A DNA stretch of 13,682 nt, taken from Candidatus Pacearchaeota archaeon (GTDB taxonomy: Archaea; Nanobdellota; Nanobdellia; Pacearchaeales; GW2011-AR1). The stretch spans positions 1 through 13,682 of the forward strand of contig NZBV01000003.1 of NCBI GenBank assembly GCA_002686355.1, given 5' to 3'. This document shows positions 1 to 6,127 of the stretch, piece after piece; the stretch's first letter is position 1, and each line of letters starts with the position of its first letter. The notes under the pieces are model-generated. The model was not told the DNA's origin. It did no database searches and saw only the letters and a program-made list of their open reading frames with translations. The position numbers were made by a program, and so were the translations under genes.

Positions 1-336
1 TGAACGTTCTGCAAGTTCTTTTATTACTTCAACTCCAAAAACCCTCCCCCTTTTTCCTGTGAGCTCGGAAAGCAAAGCAAGAACATATCCACAACCAGAA
101 CCAATTTCCAAAACTTTTTGTCCTCTTTTTAACTCTAATAACTTGAGCATCATTGCAATTGTAAACGGCTGTGAAATTGTCTGACCTTTCCCAATAGGAA
201 ATGCAGTATCTTCATAAGCTCTTGTCTTTAGTTGGAGGGGGATAAAATTTTCGCGATGAACTTTTCTGAATGCATTTAAAATCTCTTGCGAGAATCCTCG
301 GTTTTTGAGTGATTGTAATAGTTGAGTTTTGTTCAT
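1..336 (-). CDS. pcm: Protein-L-isoaspartate O-methyltransferase, N-terminal part (runs off the left edge)
   Basis: S-adenosylmethionine-dependent repair enzyme that methylates L-isoaspartyl residues in damaged proteins; cytosolic. The 112 codons present read without a stop to base 1. Seen in the sequence: the family segment 'IGKGQTISQPFTIAMML' (about residues 48-64), which lines substrate and cofactor in Pcm, followed by the SAM-binding motif I 'VLEIGSGCGY' (about 75-84) and 'GRVFGVEVIKELAE' (about 97-110), where the acidic residue after the strand would hold the SAM ribose. The ATG at 336-334 is chosen because a TATA-like box sits 25-26 bases upstream, which suits a leaderless transcript, and because family similarity starts soon after it. 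The C-terminal half lies outside the window, so intactness cannot be judged. Confidence 0.93.
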   Translation of the reverse strand, partial: MNKTQLLQSLKNRGFSQEILNAFRKVHRENFIPLQLKTRAYEDTAFPIGKGQTISQPFTIAMMLKLLELKRGQKVLEIGSGCGYVLALLSELTGKRGRVFGVEVIKELAERS

Positions 337-357
337 ACATATCAAAAGGAATAAATG

Positions 358-367
358 TTTATAAAAT
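358..367. promoter_or_regulatory. Shared TATA-like box for pcm (-) and the 402 ORF (+)
   Basis: TTTATAAAAT is nearly palindromic. Its centre is about 26 bases from the pcm start codon on the minus strand. On the plus strand it predicts a start near 387-390, just before the purine-rich AGGGGAA ahead of the TTG at 402. It may work in both directions. No second box is evident in the 65-base gap. Confidence 0.55.
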
Positions 368-401
368 CTAATGATTACAAATTAAAATAGGGGAACTTAA
401 A

Positions 402-632
402 TTGAATCGTGATTATGAAGGGGAACTAGGAATCCCATATTTAACAGAACAAAATTGGAGGATGTCTAGAAAAGATAGTGATAAAAAAGAAGCAGGATAT
501 ATCTATGCTTTTCTTATTAGGTCCTTGCCTGGTTCAACAATAGAAAAACTTGAAAAACTTGTTGACGAAAGGAAGGGAGGGGATCTAACAGAGTATACAA
601 AAAAATATGGACATATTAAACTTCCAAACTAA
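402..632 (+). CDS. Small hypothetical protein (76 aa), TTG start
   Basis: I do not recognise a family. The product is charged and soluble, with no membrane segment, signal or cysteine motif. The C-terminal half (about residues 33-57) looks like two helices around a 'LPGSTIEKL' turn. The frame opens just after a stop at 372-374, so no upstream ATG is available. TTG at 402 is favoured because AGGGGAA (389-395) lies six bases before it and a TATA-like box lies further upstream. The next in-frame ATG (462) would remove 20 residues of equally coding-like sequence. The gene is divergent from pcm and convergent with the SMC gene. It could be a chance ORF; the promoter and ribosome-site spacing is the main support. 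Confidence 0.5.
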   Translation: MNRDYEGELGIPYLTEQNWRMSRKDSDKKEAGYIYAFLIRSLPGSTIEKLEKLVDERKGGDLTEYTKKYGHIKLPN

Positions 633-661
633 TTATCTTTGAGAGGCTATCATGTATATCA

Positions 662-681
662 AAGGAACCCTCTGGTTCCTT
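662..681. repeat. Perfect 8-bp inverted repeat with 4-base loop
   Basis: AAGGAACC, loop CTCT, GGTTCCTT. It lies between the convergent 402-632 ORF and the SMC gene, 68 bases past the SMC stop codon. It could form the 3' end hairpin of either transcript, but neither side carries a strong T-run, so a terminator role is only a possibility. Confidence 0.5.
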
Positions 682-748
682 GGAATTTCCTCGAATCATT
701 GGATAACGATTTCTAAGCACCTCGATGGAATCGCATGTATGATAAAAA

Positions 749-3607
749 TTATATTTTAAGTGAAATGATTTTACTGACCCCATCATGCATACTAACACCA
801 TAAAGCGAGGTTGCATTTGTGATTATTTCGTCGTTGTGGGTTATGACAACATACTGGCCTTTTCTCATGTATTTTTTTAGCAAACCTGCAAGACGTTCTG
901 AGTTTTTTTTGTCAAGTGCTGCATCGATTTCATCAAGGATGTAAAAATAATAAGGGCTTAATTCTTGTATTGCAAAAATCAGGGAAAGTGCGACCAGGGT
1001 TTGTTCTCCTCCTGAAAGTGACTTGACATCAAAATATTTTCCATGCCCTGTCTTTACAGTGATTCCAATCCCTCCTTCAAAAGGATCTTTTTTGTTTTCT
1101 AAATCAAGAGAAACAGTTCCTTTTGTGCTCAACTGAGCAAAATTTCTAGAAAAGGTTTCATTGAGTTCTTTCAATGTCTTTAAGAATGCTTTTTTCTTCT
1201 TGACATCGATTTCATGAATTATCTTTAAAATTCCTTCTTTTTCTTTTTCGATGATATCTGTTTTTTCTTTTACCAAATCATATTCTTTTTTAACAGAATC
1301 ATAAACTTCAAGGGAGCGAAGATTAACTGTACCAATTCTCGAAAGGATTTCCTGAGCCCTGTTCAATTTTTCAAGGAGTGAATTCTTGTTTAACTTTAAA
1401 ATTTTGATTTCTCCAAACTCAAGCATCTCAATTCCAAAATTTTCGATTTCAGCATCTATTCTTGCTTTATCAATTTTCATATTATTTACTACCTGCTCAA
1501 TGTTTGAGATTATATTTCTTTTTTCTGTCAAATTAATTTCCCTCTCTCTTATCTTCCCCTGGAAGCTATCTCTCTCCGAAATCAGCTTCCTGAATTTCTC
1601 TGCAATTCCTTCTTCCTGTTCTCTCTTTTTTTCAAGTAGTTCTTTTTTTTCACTGATATCCTCTTTCAAAACTTCAATCCCATCATTAAGATCCTGCTCT
1701 TCTCTTGCAAATTGTTTCAGAGAAATTTTTGCTCTTTCAAGTTCCCGTTGTTTAAATGATATTTCAGAATCAAGGTTTTCCTTGCTTCGGAGGGAGATTT
1801 CCTGAACTTCTATTCTTACAGTCTCATATTTTTCTTCTATATTTGAATTCTCATCAAAATTTTTCTCTAAATGTTTCCTCTTTTTCTCAAGGGCAGAAAT
1901 TTCTCTTTTTGTATCTTCTATTTTTTCCTGCAATGATTTTATCTGAATCTTCTTTTCGCTTATACTAAAAATTTTAATTAAGTCAAATTCCCGACGGCTA
2001 ATCTCCAGAGTAATATCCTCTACCTCTTGTTTGAGCAACTTCCTTCTCTCATAAATCCCATTTAGTTCGGCTTCTGATTTCCCTATTTCTTTTTTTAAAC
2101 GGCTTATCCTTGAAGAAATCTCTTTATTCACTTCTTCCAGATGTTTGGGGGTGACCTTGCTCTTGCACACCGGACAAAGATCTACCTTTGAGATTCTCTC
2201 GATAATTTTTTCCTGATTTTCAATTTCTGATTCATTTACATAACAAATTTTTTCAATTTCTTTTTCTTTTTTATCAATCTCTCCAATAAAATCTTTTTTC
2301 TCTTTTAAAAGAATTTTTAATTTGTTGACTTTTTCTTCATTTGACCGCTCATCAAAAAGTTCAAGTGAAAGAGCCTGAATCTGCTTTACTAGGAATTCTG
2401 ATTCTGTAGAGTAATTCTGCAGGAGGGTTTTTTTATCTTCAATCCTTTCTTTTATAGACTTAAATTCTGATTTAACGGTATAGAACTTTTTTCTTTCTTC
2501 TTCAAGCTTTTCAAGTTTTTCTTTTTTTCTTTCGAGTTCTTTTTCTTTTCCAAGGGTTGTTGGAGATTCTTTTTGGAGACTCCTAACAGAAGACTCTGTT
2601 TCCTTAATTTTTTCTTTAAATTCTTGCTGTTGCCTCAATAATTCTGAAGTCTTATTTTCATAATTTTCAAATTTAACGCTCTTTCCGGCAAGATCAGCAC
2701 GGATATTTGCTATTTCCTGGTTAAGTCTTTCCTGTTCCAAGCCAGTTGATTTTTGGATTGTCTTGTTTATAGAAATTATCTGCAATTCAAAATTTTTAAT
2801 GTCTGTTTCAGAATTTAAAATCTCCTTTTTTATTTTTTCAATTTTCTTGTCCTTCTTTGAAATGCCCTTGCTGATATCTTCCTCTTCCTTCTCCTTCTTT
2901 GTTAAATCATTGTGGATTATGCTTGCCTTGTATTGTTTTACATTTTCTTCAAATTTCTTAAATCTCAAGGCTTGTTGTCTTTCTTTCTCAAGGTTATTCA
3001 GATAAGCAGTTCTTTCACGGAGGACAGCCCGAACTTCTTTCAATTTTTCTTCGGTCCTCTCTAATTCCTTGAGAGATTTCTCTTTTCGCATTTCATAAAT
3101 TGAGATTCCAGAAACCTCCTCAATAATTTTTCTGCGTTCTTCATGTTGCATTCTAACAAAGTTTTGAATCTCTCCTTGGAGAATTATATTAAAACCATTA
3201 GGGTCAATCCCTGCCTGTGCAAGCAAACTCAAAATATCCTGTCGAATTTTTGTTTCATTGTTTATTTTGTAAACGCTCTGACCATTTCTTCTTACTATCC
3301 TTTTGATTGAAATCTCTTCTGTATTTAAAGAGAAGATTCTTTCTGAATTATCAAATATAATCTCCACTGACGCCTCTTTTGCAGAAGATGCAACCTTGCT
3401 TCCAAGAAAAATCAAGTTTCTTGCTTTTGCAGCCCGCATTGATTTTATACTTAATCTTCCCAAGACAAAACAGAGCGCATCTGAGATGTTGCTCTTTCCA
3501 GAACCATTTGGCCCGAGGATGATATTTATCCCTTGTGTAAAAGGAACTTCTGTTTTCTTGACAAAACTCTTGAATCCATGCATCACCAGTTTTTTTATGT
3601 GGACCAT
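749..3607 (-). CDS. smc: SMC-type chromosome ATPase with a Rad50-like zinc hook instead of a hinge
   Basis: An SMC/Rad50-superfamily ATPase expected to dimerise and act on chromosomal DNA (organisation, segregation or repair). N-terminal head: 'FKSF' (12-15), Walker A 'GPNGSGKS' (32-39), Q-loop 'LQGEI' (Q144). Two long heptad-like coiled-coil arms span about 171-475 and 484-800. C-terminal head: 'GTVNLRSLEVY' (759-769), signature 'LSGGEQT' (864-870), Walker B 'YILDEIDAAL' (889-898), 'VITHN' (921-925). Between the arms, at residues 478-481 (bases 2165-2176), is CPVC, exactly mid-protein, as in the Rad50 zinc hook. The 150-200-residue SMC hinge is absent. Length (952) is nearer Rad50 (about 880-900) than archaeal SMC (about 1150-1200). 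The heads resemble SMC more than Rad50, and no mre11 or scpA/scpB gene is adjacent. The ATG at 3607 follows a TATA-like box by about 26 bases. Confidence 0.93.
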   Translation of the reverse strand: MVHIKKLVMHGFKSFVKKTEVPFTQGINIILGPNGSGKSNISDALCFVLGRLSIKSMRAAKARNLIFLGSKVASSAKEASVEIIFDNSERIFSLNTEEISIKRIVRRNGQSVYKINNETKIRQDILSLLAQAGIDPNGFNIILQGEIQNFVRMQHEERRKIIEEVSGISIYEMRKEKSLKELERTEEKLKEVRAVLRERTAYLNNLEKERQQALRFKKFEENVKQYKASIIHNDLTKKEKEEEDISKGISKKDKKIEKIKKEILNSETDIKNFELQIISINKTIQKSTGLEQERLNQEIANIRADLAGKSVKFENYENKTSELLRQQQEFKEKIKETESSVRSLQKESPTTLGKEKELERKKEKLEKLEEERKKFYTVKSEFKSIKERIEDKKTLLQNYSTESEFLVKQIQALSLELFDERSNEEKVNKLKILLKEKKDFIGEIDKKEKEIEKICYVNESEIENQEKIIERISKVDLCPVCKSKVTPKHLEEVNKEISSRISRLKKEIGKSEAELNGIYERRKLLKQEVEDITLEISRREFDLIKIFSISEKKIQIKSLQEKIEDTKREISALEKKRKHLEKNFDENSNIEEKYETVRIEVQEISLRSKENLDSEISFKQRELERAKISLKQFAREEQDLNDGIEVLKEDISEKKELLEKKREQEEGIAEKFRKLISERDSFQGKIREREINLTEKRNIISNIEQVVNNMKIDKARIDAEIENFGIEMLEFGEIKILKLNKNSLLEKLNRAQEILSRIGTVNLRSLEVYDSVKKEYDLVKEKTDIIEKEKEGILKIIHEIDVKKKKAFLKTLKELNETFSRNFAQLSTKGTVSLDLENKKDPFEGGIGITVKTGHGKYFDVKSLSGGEQTLVALSLIFAIQELSPYYFYILDEIDAALDKKNSERLAGLLKKYMRKGQYVVITHNDEIITNATSLYGVSMHDGVSKIISLKI

Positions 3608-3625
3608 GCGATGAGAAATGAATTG

Positions 3626-3638
3626 AGGTTTTTAAGAT
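3626..3638 (-). promoter_or_regulatory. TATA-like box for the SMC gene
   Basis: Read on the minus strand, ATCTTAAAAACCT is centred about 26 bases before the SMC ATG, within the 63-base gap after rnhB. SMC can therefore be transcribed on its own as a leaderless mRNA. Confidence 0.5.
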
Positions 3639-3639
3639 T

Positions 3640-3669
3640 TGGCTCATTTCGTTAGGATATTATGAGCCA
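3640..3669. repeat. 8-bp inverted repeat between rnhB and smc
   Basis: TGGCTCAT and ATGAGCCA, separated by 14 bases, begin one base after the rnhB stop codon and end next to the smc TATA-like box. It could be a 3' hairpin for the rnhB transcript or a two-fold operator for smc. There is no U-run after the stem on the minus-strand transcript. Confidence 0.45.
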
Positions 3670-3670
3670 C

Positions 3671-4336
3671 TCAGAGCAACTTTCTTTGGCCTAGATTTTT
3701 AGAAGCGTTTTTCCAAGTTATCCAGGATTTTCGAAAGATTCCTTTGTCTTTGTATCTGTTTGCATATCTCTGAAGAAATCTTTGTGTTGCAGGGTCAGAG
3801 GTATAGCCAGAGCCAGCTTCATCTCCATATTTTTTCCTAATTTTGTCCATTTCTTTTTCTCTTTCGCTTTTTGCAAGAATTGAAGCAGCTGAGACAATCA
3901 CATGATTTTTGTCTGCTTTGTGCTCACATGAAATTTCAAGATTTGAAAGTTTTTTTATTTTTGTCTTTAAGAAATCTTTCCATTTTACTAAAGAAGTTGA
4001 AGGGCAATCAAGAACAATTTTTATTTTTTCGTCATCTTTATTTAAGTTATTTATTATTTTAGCACATGCAATTGCCTCGACTTCATTCAACTTTATCCCT
4101 TGTTCCTGCTTTTTGTCAATTTCTTCTGGATGGATAACTTCTATTTTAGAATATTTTATTATTTCCTTTATTTTTTCTGCAAGAAATTCTCTTCTGCGAG
4201 TGGTCAGTTGTTTTGAATCCTTCACCCCTAATTTTTTTAGTTTTGATTCCTGCTCTCTGTCAACTAAAACTCCGACGAGAATCATTGGCCCTACCACCGG
4301 CCCTCTGCCTGCATCATCAACCCCTATTTTTAACAT
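3671..4336 (-). CDS. rnhB: Ribonuclease HII with DD in place of DE in the active-site motif
   Basis: Cleaves RNA in RNA-DNA hybrids and at single ribonucleotides embedded in DNA. The 221-residue length fits archaeal RNase HII. Seen: N-terminal motif 'GVDDAGRGPVVGPM' (5-18), 'GVKDSKQLT' (37-45), a strand ending in D110 ('IVLDCPS'), 'EHKADKNHVIVSAASILAK' (138-156) with D142, and 'GDEAGSGYTSDPATQRFL' (171-188), the usual C-terminal family block. The four carboxylates of the family are normally D, E, D, D; here the second is Asp (D8), giving D7-D8-D110-D142. The glycine-arginine-glycine that reads the 2'-OH is kept. The ATG at 4336 has a TATA-like box about 23 bases upstream, and smc follows 63 bases after the stop on the same strand. 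Confidence 0.95.
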   Translation of the reverse strand: MLKIGVDDAGRGPVVGPMILVGVLVDREQESKLKKLGVKDSKQLTTRRREFLAEKIKEIIKYSKIEVIHPEEIDKKQEQGIKLNEVEAIACAKIINNLNKDDEKIKIVLDCPSTSLVKWKDFLKTKIKKLSNLEISCEHKADKNHVIVSAASILAKSEREKEMDKIRKKYGDEAGSGYTSDPATQRFLQRYANRYKDKGIFRKSWITWKNASKNLGQRKLL

Positions 4337-4351
4337 CTTAATCTGAGAAAA

Positions 4352-4366
4352 GATTTATATAAAAAG
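4352..4366. promoter_or_regulatory. Near-symmetric TATA box between rnhB (-) and the serine tRNA pair (+)
   Basis: AGATTTATATAAAAA contains TTTATATAAA. The centre is about 23 bases from the rnhB ATG and about 26 bases from the first base of tRNA-Ser(GGA). It is the only TATA-like element in the 48-base gap, so it probably serves both directions, and it places tRNA transcription initiation at or next to G+1. Confidence 0.6.
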
Positions 4367-4384
4367 ATTGTTATTGGGAATTAC

Positions 4385-4465
4385 GCCACGATCGCGTAAT
4401 GGTATCGCAGGAGACTGGAAATCTCCGCCTTTCGGGGCATCCAGGTTCGATTCCTGGTCGTGGCG
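4385..4465 (+). tRNA. tRNA-Ser (anticodon GGA), no intron
   Basis: Acceptor GCCACGA pairs with TCGTGGC over 7 bp, then discriminator G (4465), as in archaeal serine tRNAs. D arm GCG/CGC; anticodon stem GGAGA/TCTCC around loop CTGGAAA with anticodon GGA at 4417-4419. It has a long type II variable arm GCCTTTCGGGGC and a T arm CCAGG-TTCGATT-CCTGG. CCA is not encoded. It reads UCU/UCC codons. It is co-oriented with the next tRNA, four bases downstream. Confidence 0.97.
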
Positions 4466-4469
4466 TAGT

Positions 4470-4550
4470 GCCCGCATCGCATAATGGTATTGCAGCGGAC
4501 TCGAACTCCGCGTCCTTCGGGACATCTCCGTTCGATTCGGAGTGCGGGCG
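4470..4550 (+). tRNA. tRNA-Ser (anticodon CGA), no intron
   Basis: Acceptor GCCCGCA pairs with TGCGGGC, discriminator G. Anticodon stem GCGGA/TCCGC around CTCGAAC, anticodon CGA at 4502-4504. Type II variable arm GTCCTTCGGGAC; T arm CTCCG-TTCGATT-CGGAG. CCA is not encoded. With only TAGT separating it from tRNA-Ser(GGA), it must be cut from a shared precursor. The T-rich run from 4551 is the likely terminator. Confidence 0.97.
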
Positions 4551-4998
4551 TAATTTTTGAAAGGCAACAAAACAGATAACAATTATTATAGCGGGGGAAG
4601 TTCTATTGAACATAATCCTTGTTAGTTTCGTCTGACCAATGGGAAGACCTGATTTTTAGTGCAACGTTCCGAAGGCAAAAAATCAAAGTTTTTGAGAATG
4701 CCGTTTGCATGAATTCTGAAATAATATTTTTTGGGTGGGCTATGTATTAAAGAGACGCGCGCTTTTTTTGGGAGAGAAAAAATATTATTTCCTATTTTGC
4801 ACCAAAGATGTACCTCTTCGAGGCAGAAAAAAAGAATGCAAAAGAAGAATTAAAATCTGTCAGAAATGGTTTAAATTAGTTGGCTCTGCAAATCAAATAT
4901 ATCCAGAAAAAACAAATAAATTTCTTGAAAAGAAAGTTTTATAAGCCGATAACATTAAATTCTAATAGGCTAGGGTTAAAAAAACTCCAGCATAAGAT
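4551..4998. other. Non-coding stretch between the serine and initiator tRNAs
   Basis: A T-run (4554-4558) closes the serine tRNA pair. A small hairpin can form at 4651-4684 (GATTTTT with AAAAATC, plus an inner TGC/GCA). One plus-strand frame from a GTG at 4735 to a TAA at 4942-4944 could encode 69 residues, basic and with no family I recognise; it has no well-placed promoter or ribosome site, and its stop lies inside the initiator-tRNA TATA box, so I do not call it. I found no C/D-box pair, RNase P or SRP RNA signature by eye. Confidence 0.5.
4937..4944 (+). promoter_or_regulatory. TATA box of the initiator tRNA gene
   Basis: TTTTATAA followed by GCCGATAACATTA. The same block, with few changes (TTTTATAA then ACCAAGAACATTA), precedes tRNA-Ser(GCT). 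There the tRNA begins 32 bases after the first T; here the equivalent position is about 4969, leaving a leader of about 30 bases before the tRNA at 4999. Confidence 0.6.
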
Positions 4999-5110
4999 AG
5001 CAGGGTGGAGCAGTCTGGAGTGCTCGTCGAATCTCTTAAGCTGTAAAAGGTTTGGAGGTGCGAAAGGCCCATAACCCGGAGGTCGCGTGGTTCAAATCCC
5101 GCCCCTGCTA
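4999..5110 (+). tRNA. Initiator tRNA-Met (CAT) with a 36-nt intron at 29/30
   Basis: Acceptor AGCAGGG pairs with CCCTGCT; the A1-U72 pair is the archaeal/eukaryotic initiator hallmark, followed by A73. D arm GAGC/GCTC. Removing bases 5030-5065 gives a 76-nt tRNA with anticodon stem TCGGG/CCCGG, including the three G-C pairs typical of initiators, loop CCCATAA and anticodon CAT at 5070-5072. The variable loop is AGGTC. Oddities: position 33 is C instead of the near-universal U (C33 is known in some eukaryotic initiators), and the T stem GCG-GG/CC-CGC pairs fully only if T5088 bulges out. CCA is not encoded. TAACTATTTTTTT at 5111-5123 is a likely terminator. Confidence 0.93.
5030..5065 (+). other. 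tRNA intron in the anticodon stem, with BHB motif
   Basis: The boundaries follow from a strict bulge-helix-bulge. Central helix TCGT (5024-5027) with GCGA (5060-5063). Bulge one is CG^A (5028-5030) and bulge two AA^G (5064-5066), each cut after its second base. The inner helix ATCTCT (5031-5036) with GGAGGT (5054-5059) directly abuts. This is the substrate shape of the archaeal splicing endonuclease, and the product restores a standard anticodon stem. Confidence 0.88.
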
Positions 5111-5273
5111 TAACTATTTTTTTCATATGTCTAGCTTGATTGAGATAGAGATTCAAGAATAATAATTGTTAAAAAAAGAATCTTAGATTTAGAAAATAGA
5201 AAATGGTGTTTTCAGAGATAGAAATATCTAAGCTCAGGGTGGTTGAAAGTCAGACTTTTTATTCCTTGGAAAA

Positions 5274-5283
5274 TATTTAAAAA
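5274..5283 (+). promoter_or_regulatory. TATA-like box for the HAD gene
   Basis: TATTTAAAAA is centred about 26 bases before the ATG at 5305, so a leaderless transcript is expected. The promoter looks intact although the reading frame is broken. Confidence 0.5.
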
Positions 5284-5304
5284 GAAATTTTTGTATGTTA
5301 ATTT

Positions 5305-5928
5305 ATGATTAAAGCAATAATTTTAGATTTTGGAAGTGTTATCTATAAAGCAAAGTGGGAGAAGATGAATGATTTTTTCTTTGAAAAAAATGGATTTAAT
5401 ATTTTAGTTGGAGGAGCAAAAGATCAAGAACTTATTAGAATTTATACTGAATCAGATGTTGGAAAAGAGGATTTTAAGAAATTCTTCTTAAGAATAAAGC
5501 CTGACTTAGAAGATATTGAAAAAGTAATAAAAGACTATAAAGAGGGATATTCAAAATTCAAAGTAATAAACCGAGAATTATTATAAGTAATTAAAAAAAT
5601 TAAAGAAAAAGGAATAAGATTATTTGGGTTCACAGATATTAAAAAAGAGCACTATGATTCTAATATGGAATCTGGAATTTATGGGGGTTTTGAGGAGATA
5701 TTTGCTTCATTTAAATTTGGGTGTCTAAAATCAGATCCAAGAGCATTTGAATTATTAACAGAGAAACTTAAAGAATATGGCCTAAATCCAGAAGAATGCT
5801 TATTTATTGACGATCGTCTAAAAAATATTGAAAGAGCAAAAGAAAAAGGGTATAATACAATACACTATCAAAATTTTCCAGGAGTAGAAGAAATAAAAAA
5901 AGAATTAAAAAAAATATTTGTTTTCTGA
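5305..5928 (+). pseudogene. HAD-superfamily hydrolase interrupted by one in-frame TAA
   Basis: A haloacid-dehalogenase-fold phosphatase of unknown substrate, split by TAA at 5584-5586 (codon 94). The same frame continues for another 113 codons without shift. Motif I 'ILDFGSVI' has D8 but glycine instead of the usual second Asp, as in the 'DFGGV' branch of the superfamily. Motif II is T110 in 'GFTDI', motif III K142 in 'CLKSDP', motif IV D169/D170 in 'CLFIDDRLKNI', followed by 'RAKEKGYNTIHY', the usual end of the fold. Motif I is on one side of the stop and II-IV on the other, so neither fragment alone should be active. A single substitution (for example from GAA, AAA or CAA) would explain it. 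Readthrough is possible, but other genes here end in TAA. A sequencing error is also possible. Confidence 0.85.
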
Positions 5929-6097
5929 AGTATCTAAAGTATTTTCTCTTTCTTCAATTAAATCTTTGTATTCAAGTGAATCTTCTAAGTTAGTTCCTTT
6001 TCTTTCTAATTTTCCGAGTAGTTCTGCTTCTTTTGATAAAGATAAAATTGATTTTCTTTATTTCTTCAAGGTTTGCAGAGTCAAGCATTAGCTCCAT
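5905..6097 (-). pseudogene. Small protein gene (about 63 aa if restored) with a one-base frameshift
   Basis: From the ATG at 6097 the frame reads 'MELMLDSANLEEIKK' and then degenerates to a stop. Dropping one A from the AAAA run after that point moves into a clean frame, 'SILSLSKEAELLGKLERK' and on to 'TSENKYFF' and TAA at 5905. The total length (193 bases) is one more than a multiple of three, as a single insertion would give. A TATA-like box (TTTATAAA, 6119-6126) sits 25 bases upstream, supporting a real gene. I do not recognise the family; it is charged, helical and probably cytosolic. Its last 24 bases overlap the convergent HAD gene. Confidence 0.6.
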
Positions 6098-6118
6098 AAA
6101 CAAAAGAAAGTTTAGAAT

Positions 6119-6126
6119 TTTATAAA
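6119..6126 (-). promoter_or_regulatory. TATA-like box for the frameshifted small gene
   Basis: TTTATAAA, symmetric, is centred about 25 bases upstream of the ATG at 6097 on the minus strand. Confidence 0.5.
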
Positions 6127-6127
6127 T

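Noticed and set aside
1386..3005. Several plus-strand open frames rich in F, S, L and I opposite the SMC gene
   Set aside because: They are antisense shadows of the Lys/Glu-rich coiled coil and have no motifs of their own.
4355..4613. Minus-strand frames across the serine tRNA pair
   Set aside because: They are antisense to two well-folded tRNAs; similar spurious proteins are common over tRNA genes.
4735..4944. A GTG-started plus-strand frame of 69 residues between tRNA genes
   Set aside because: It is basic but unrelated to any family I know, lacks a well-placed TATA box or ribosome site, and its stop lies inside the initiator tRNA promoter.
5584..5586. Selenocysteine or pyrrolysine at the HAD stop
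   Set aside because: The codon is TAA, whereas these amino acids use UGA and UAG, and the site is not a catalytic position.
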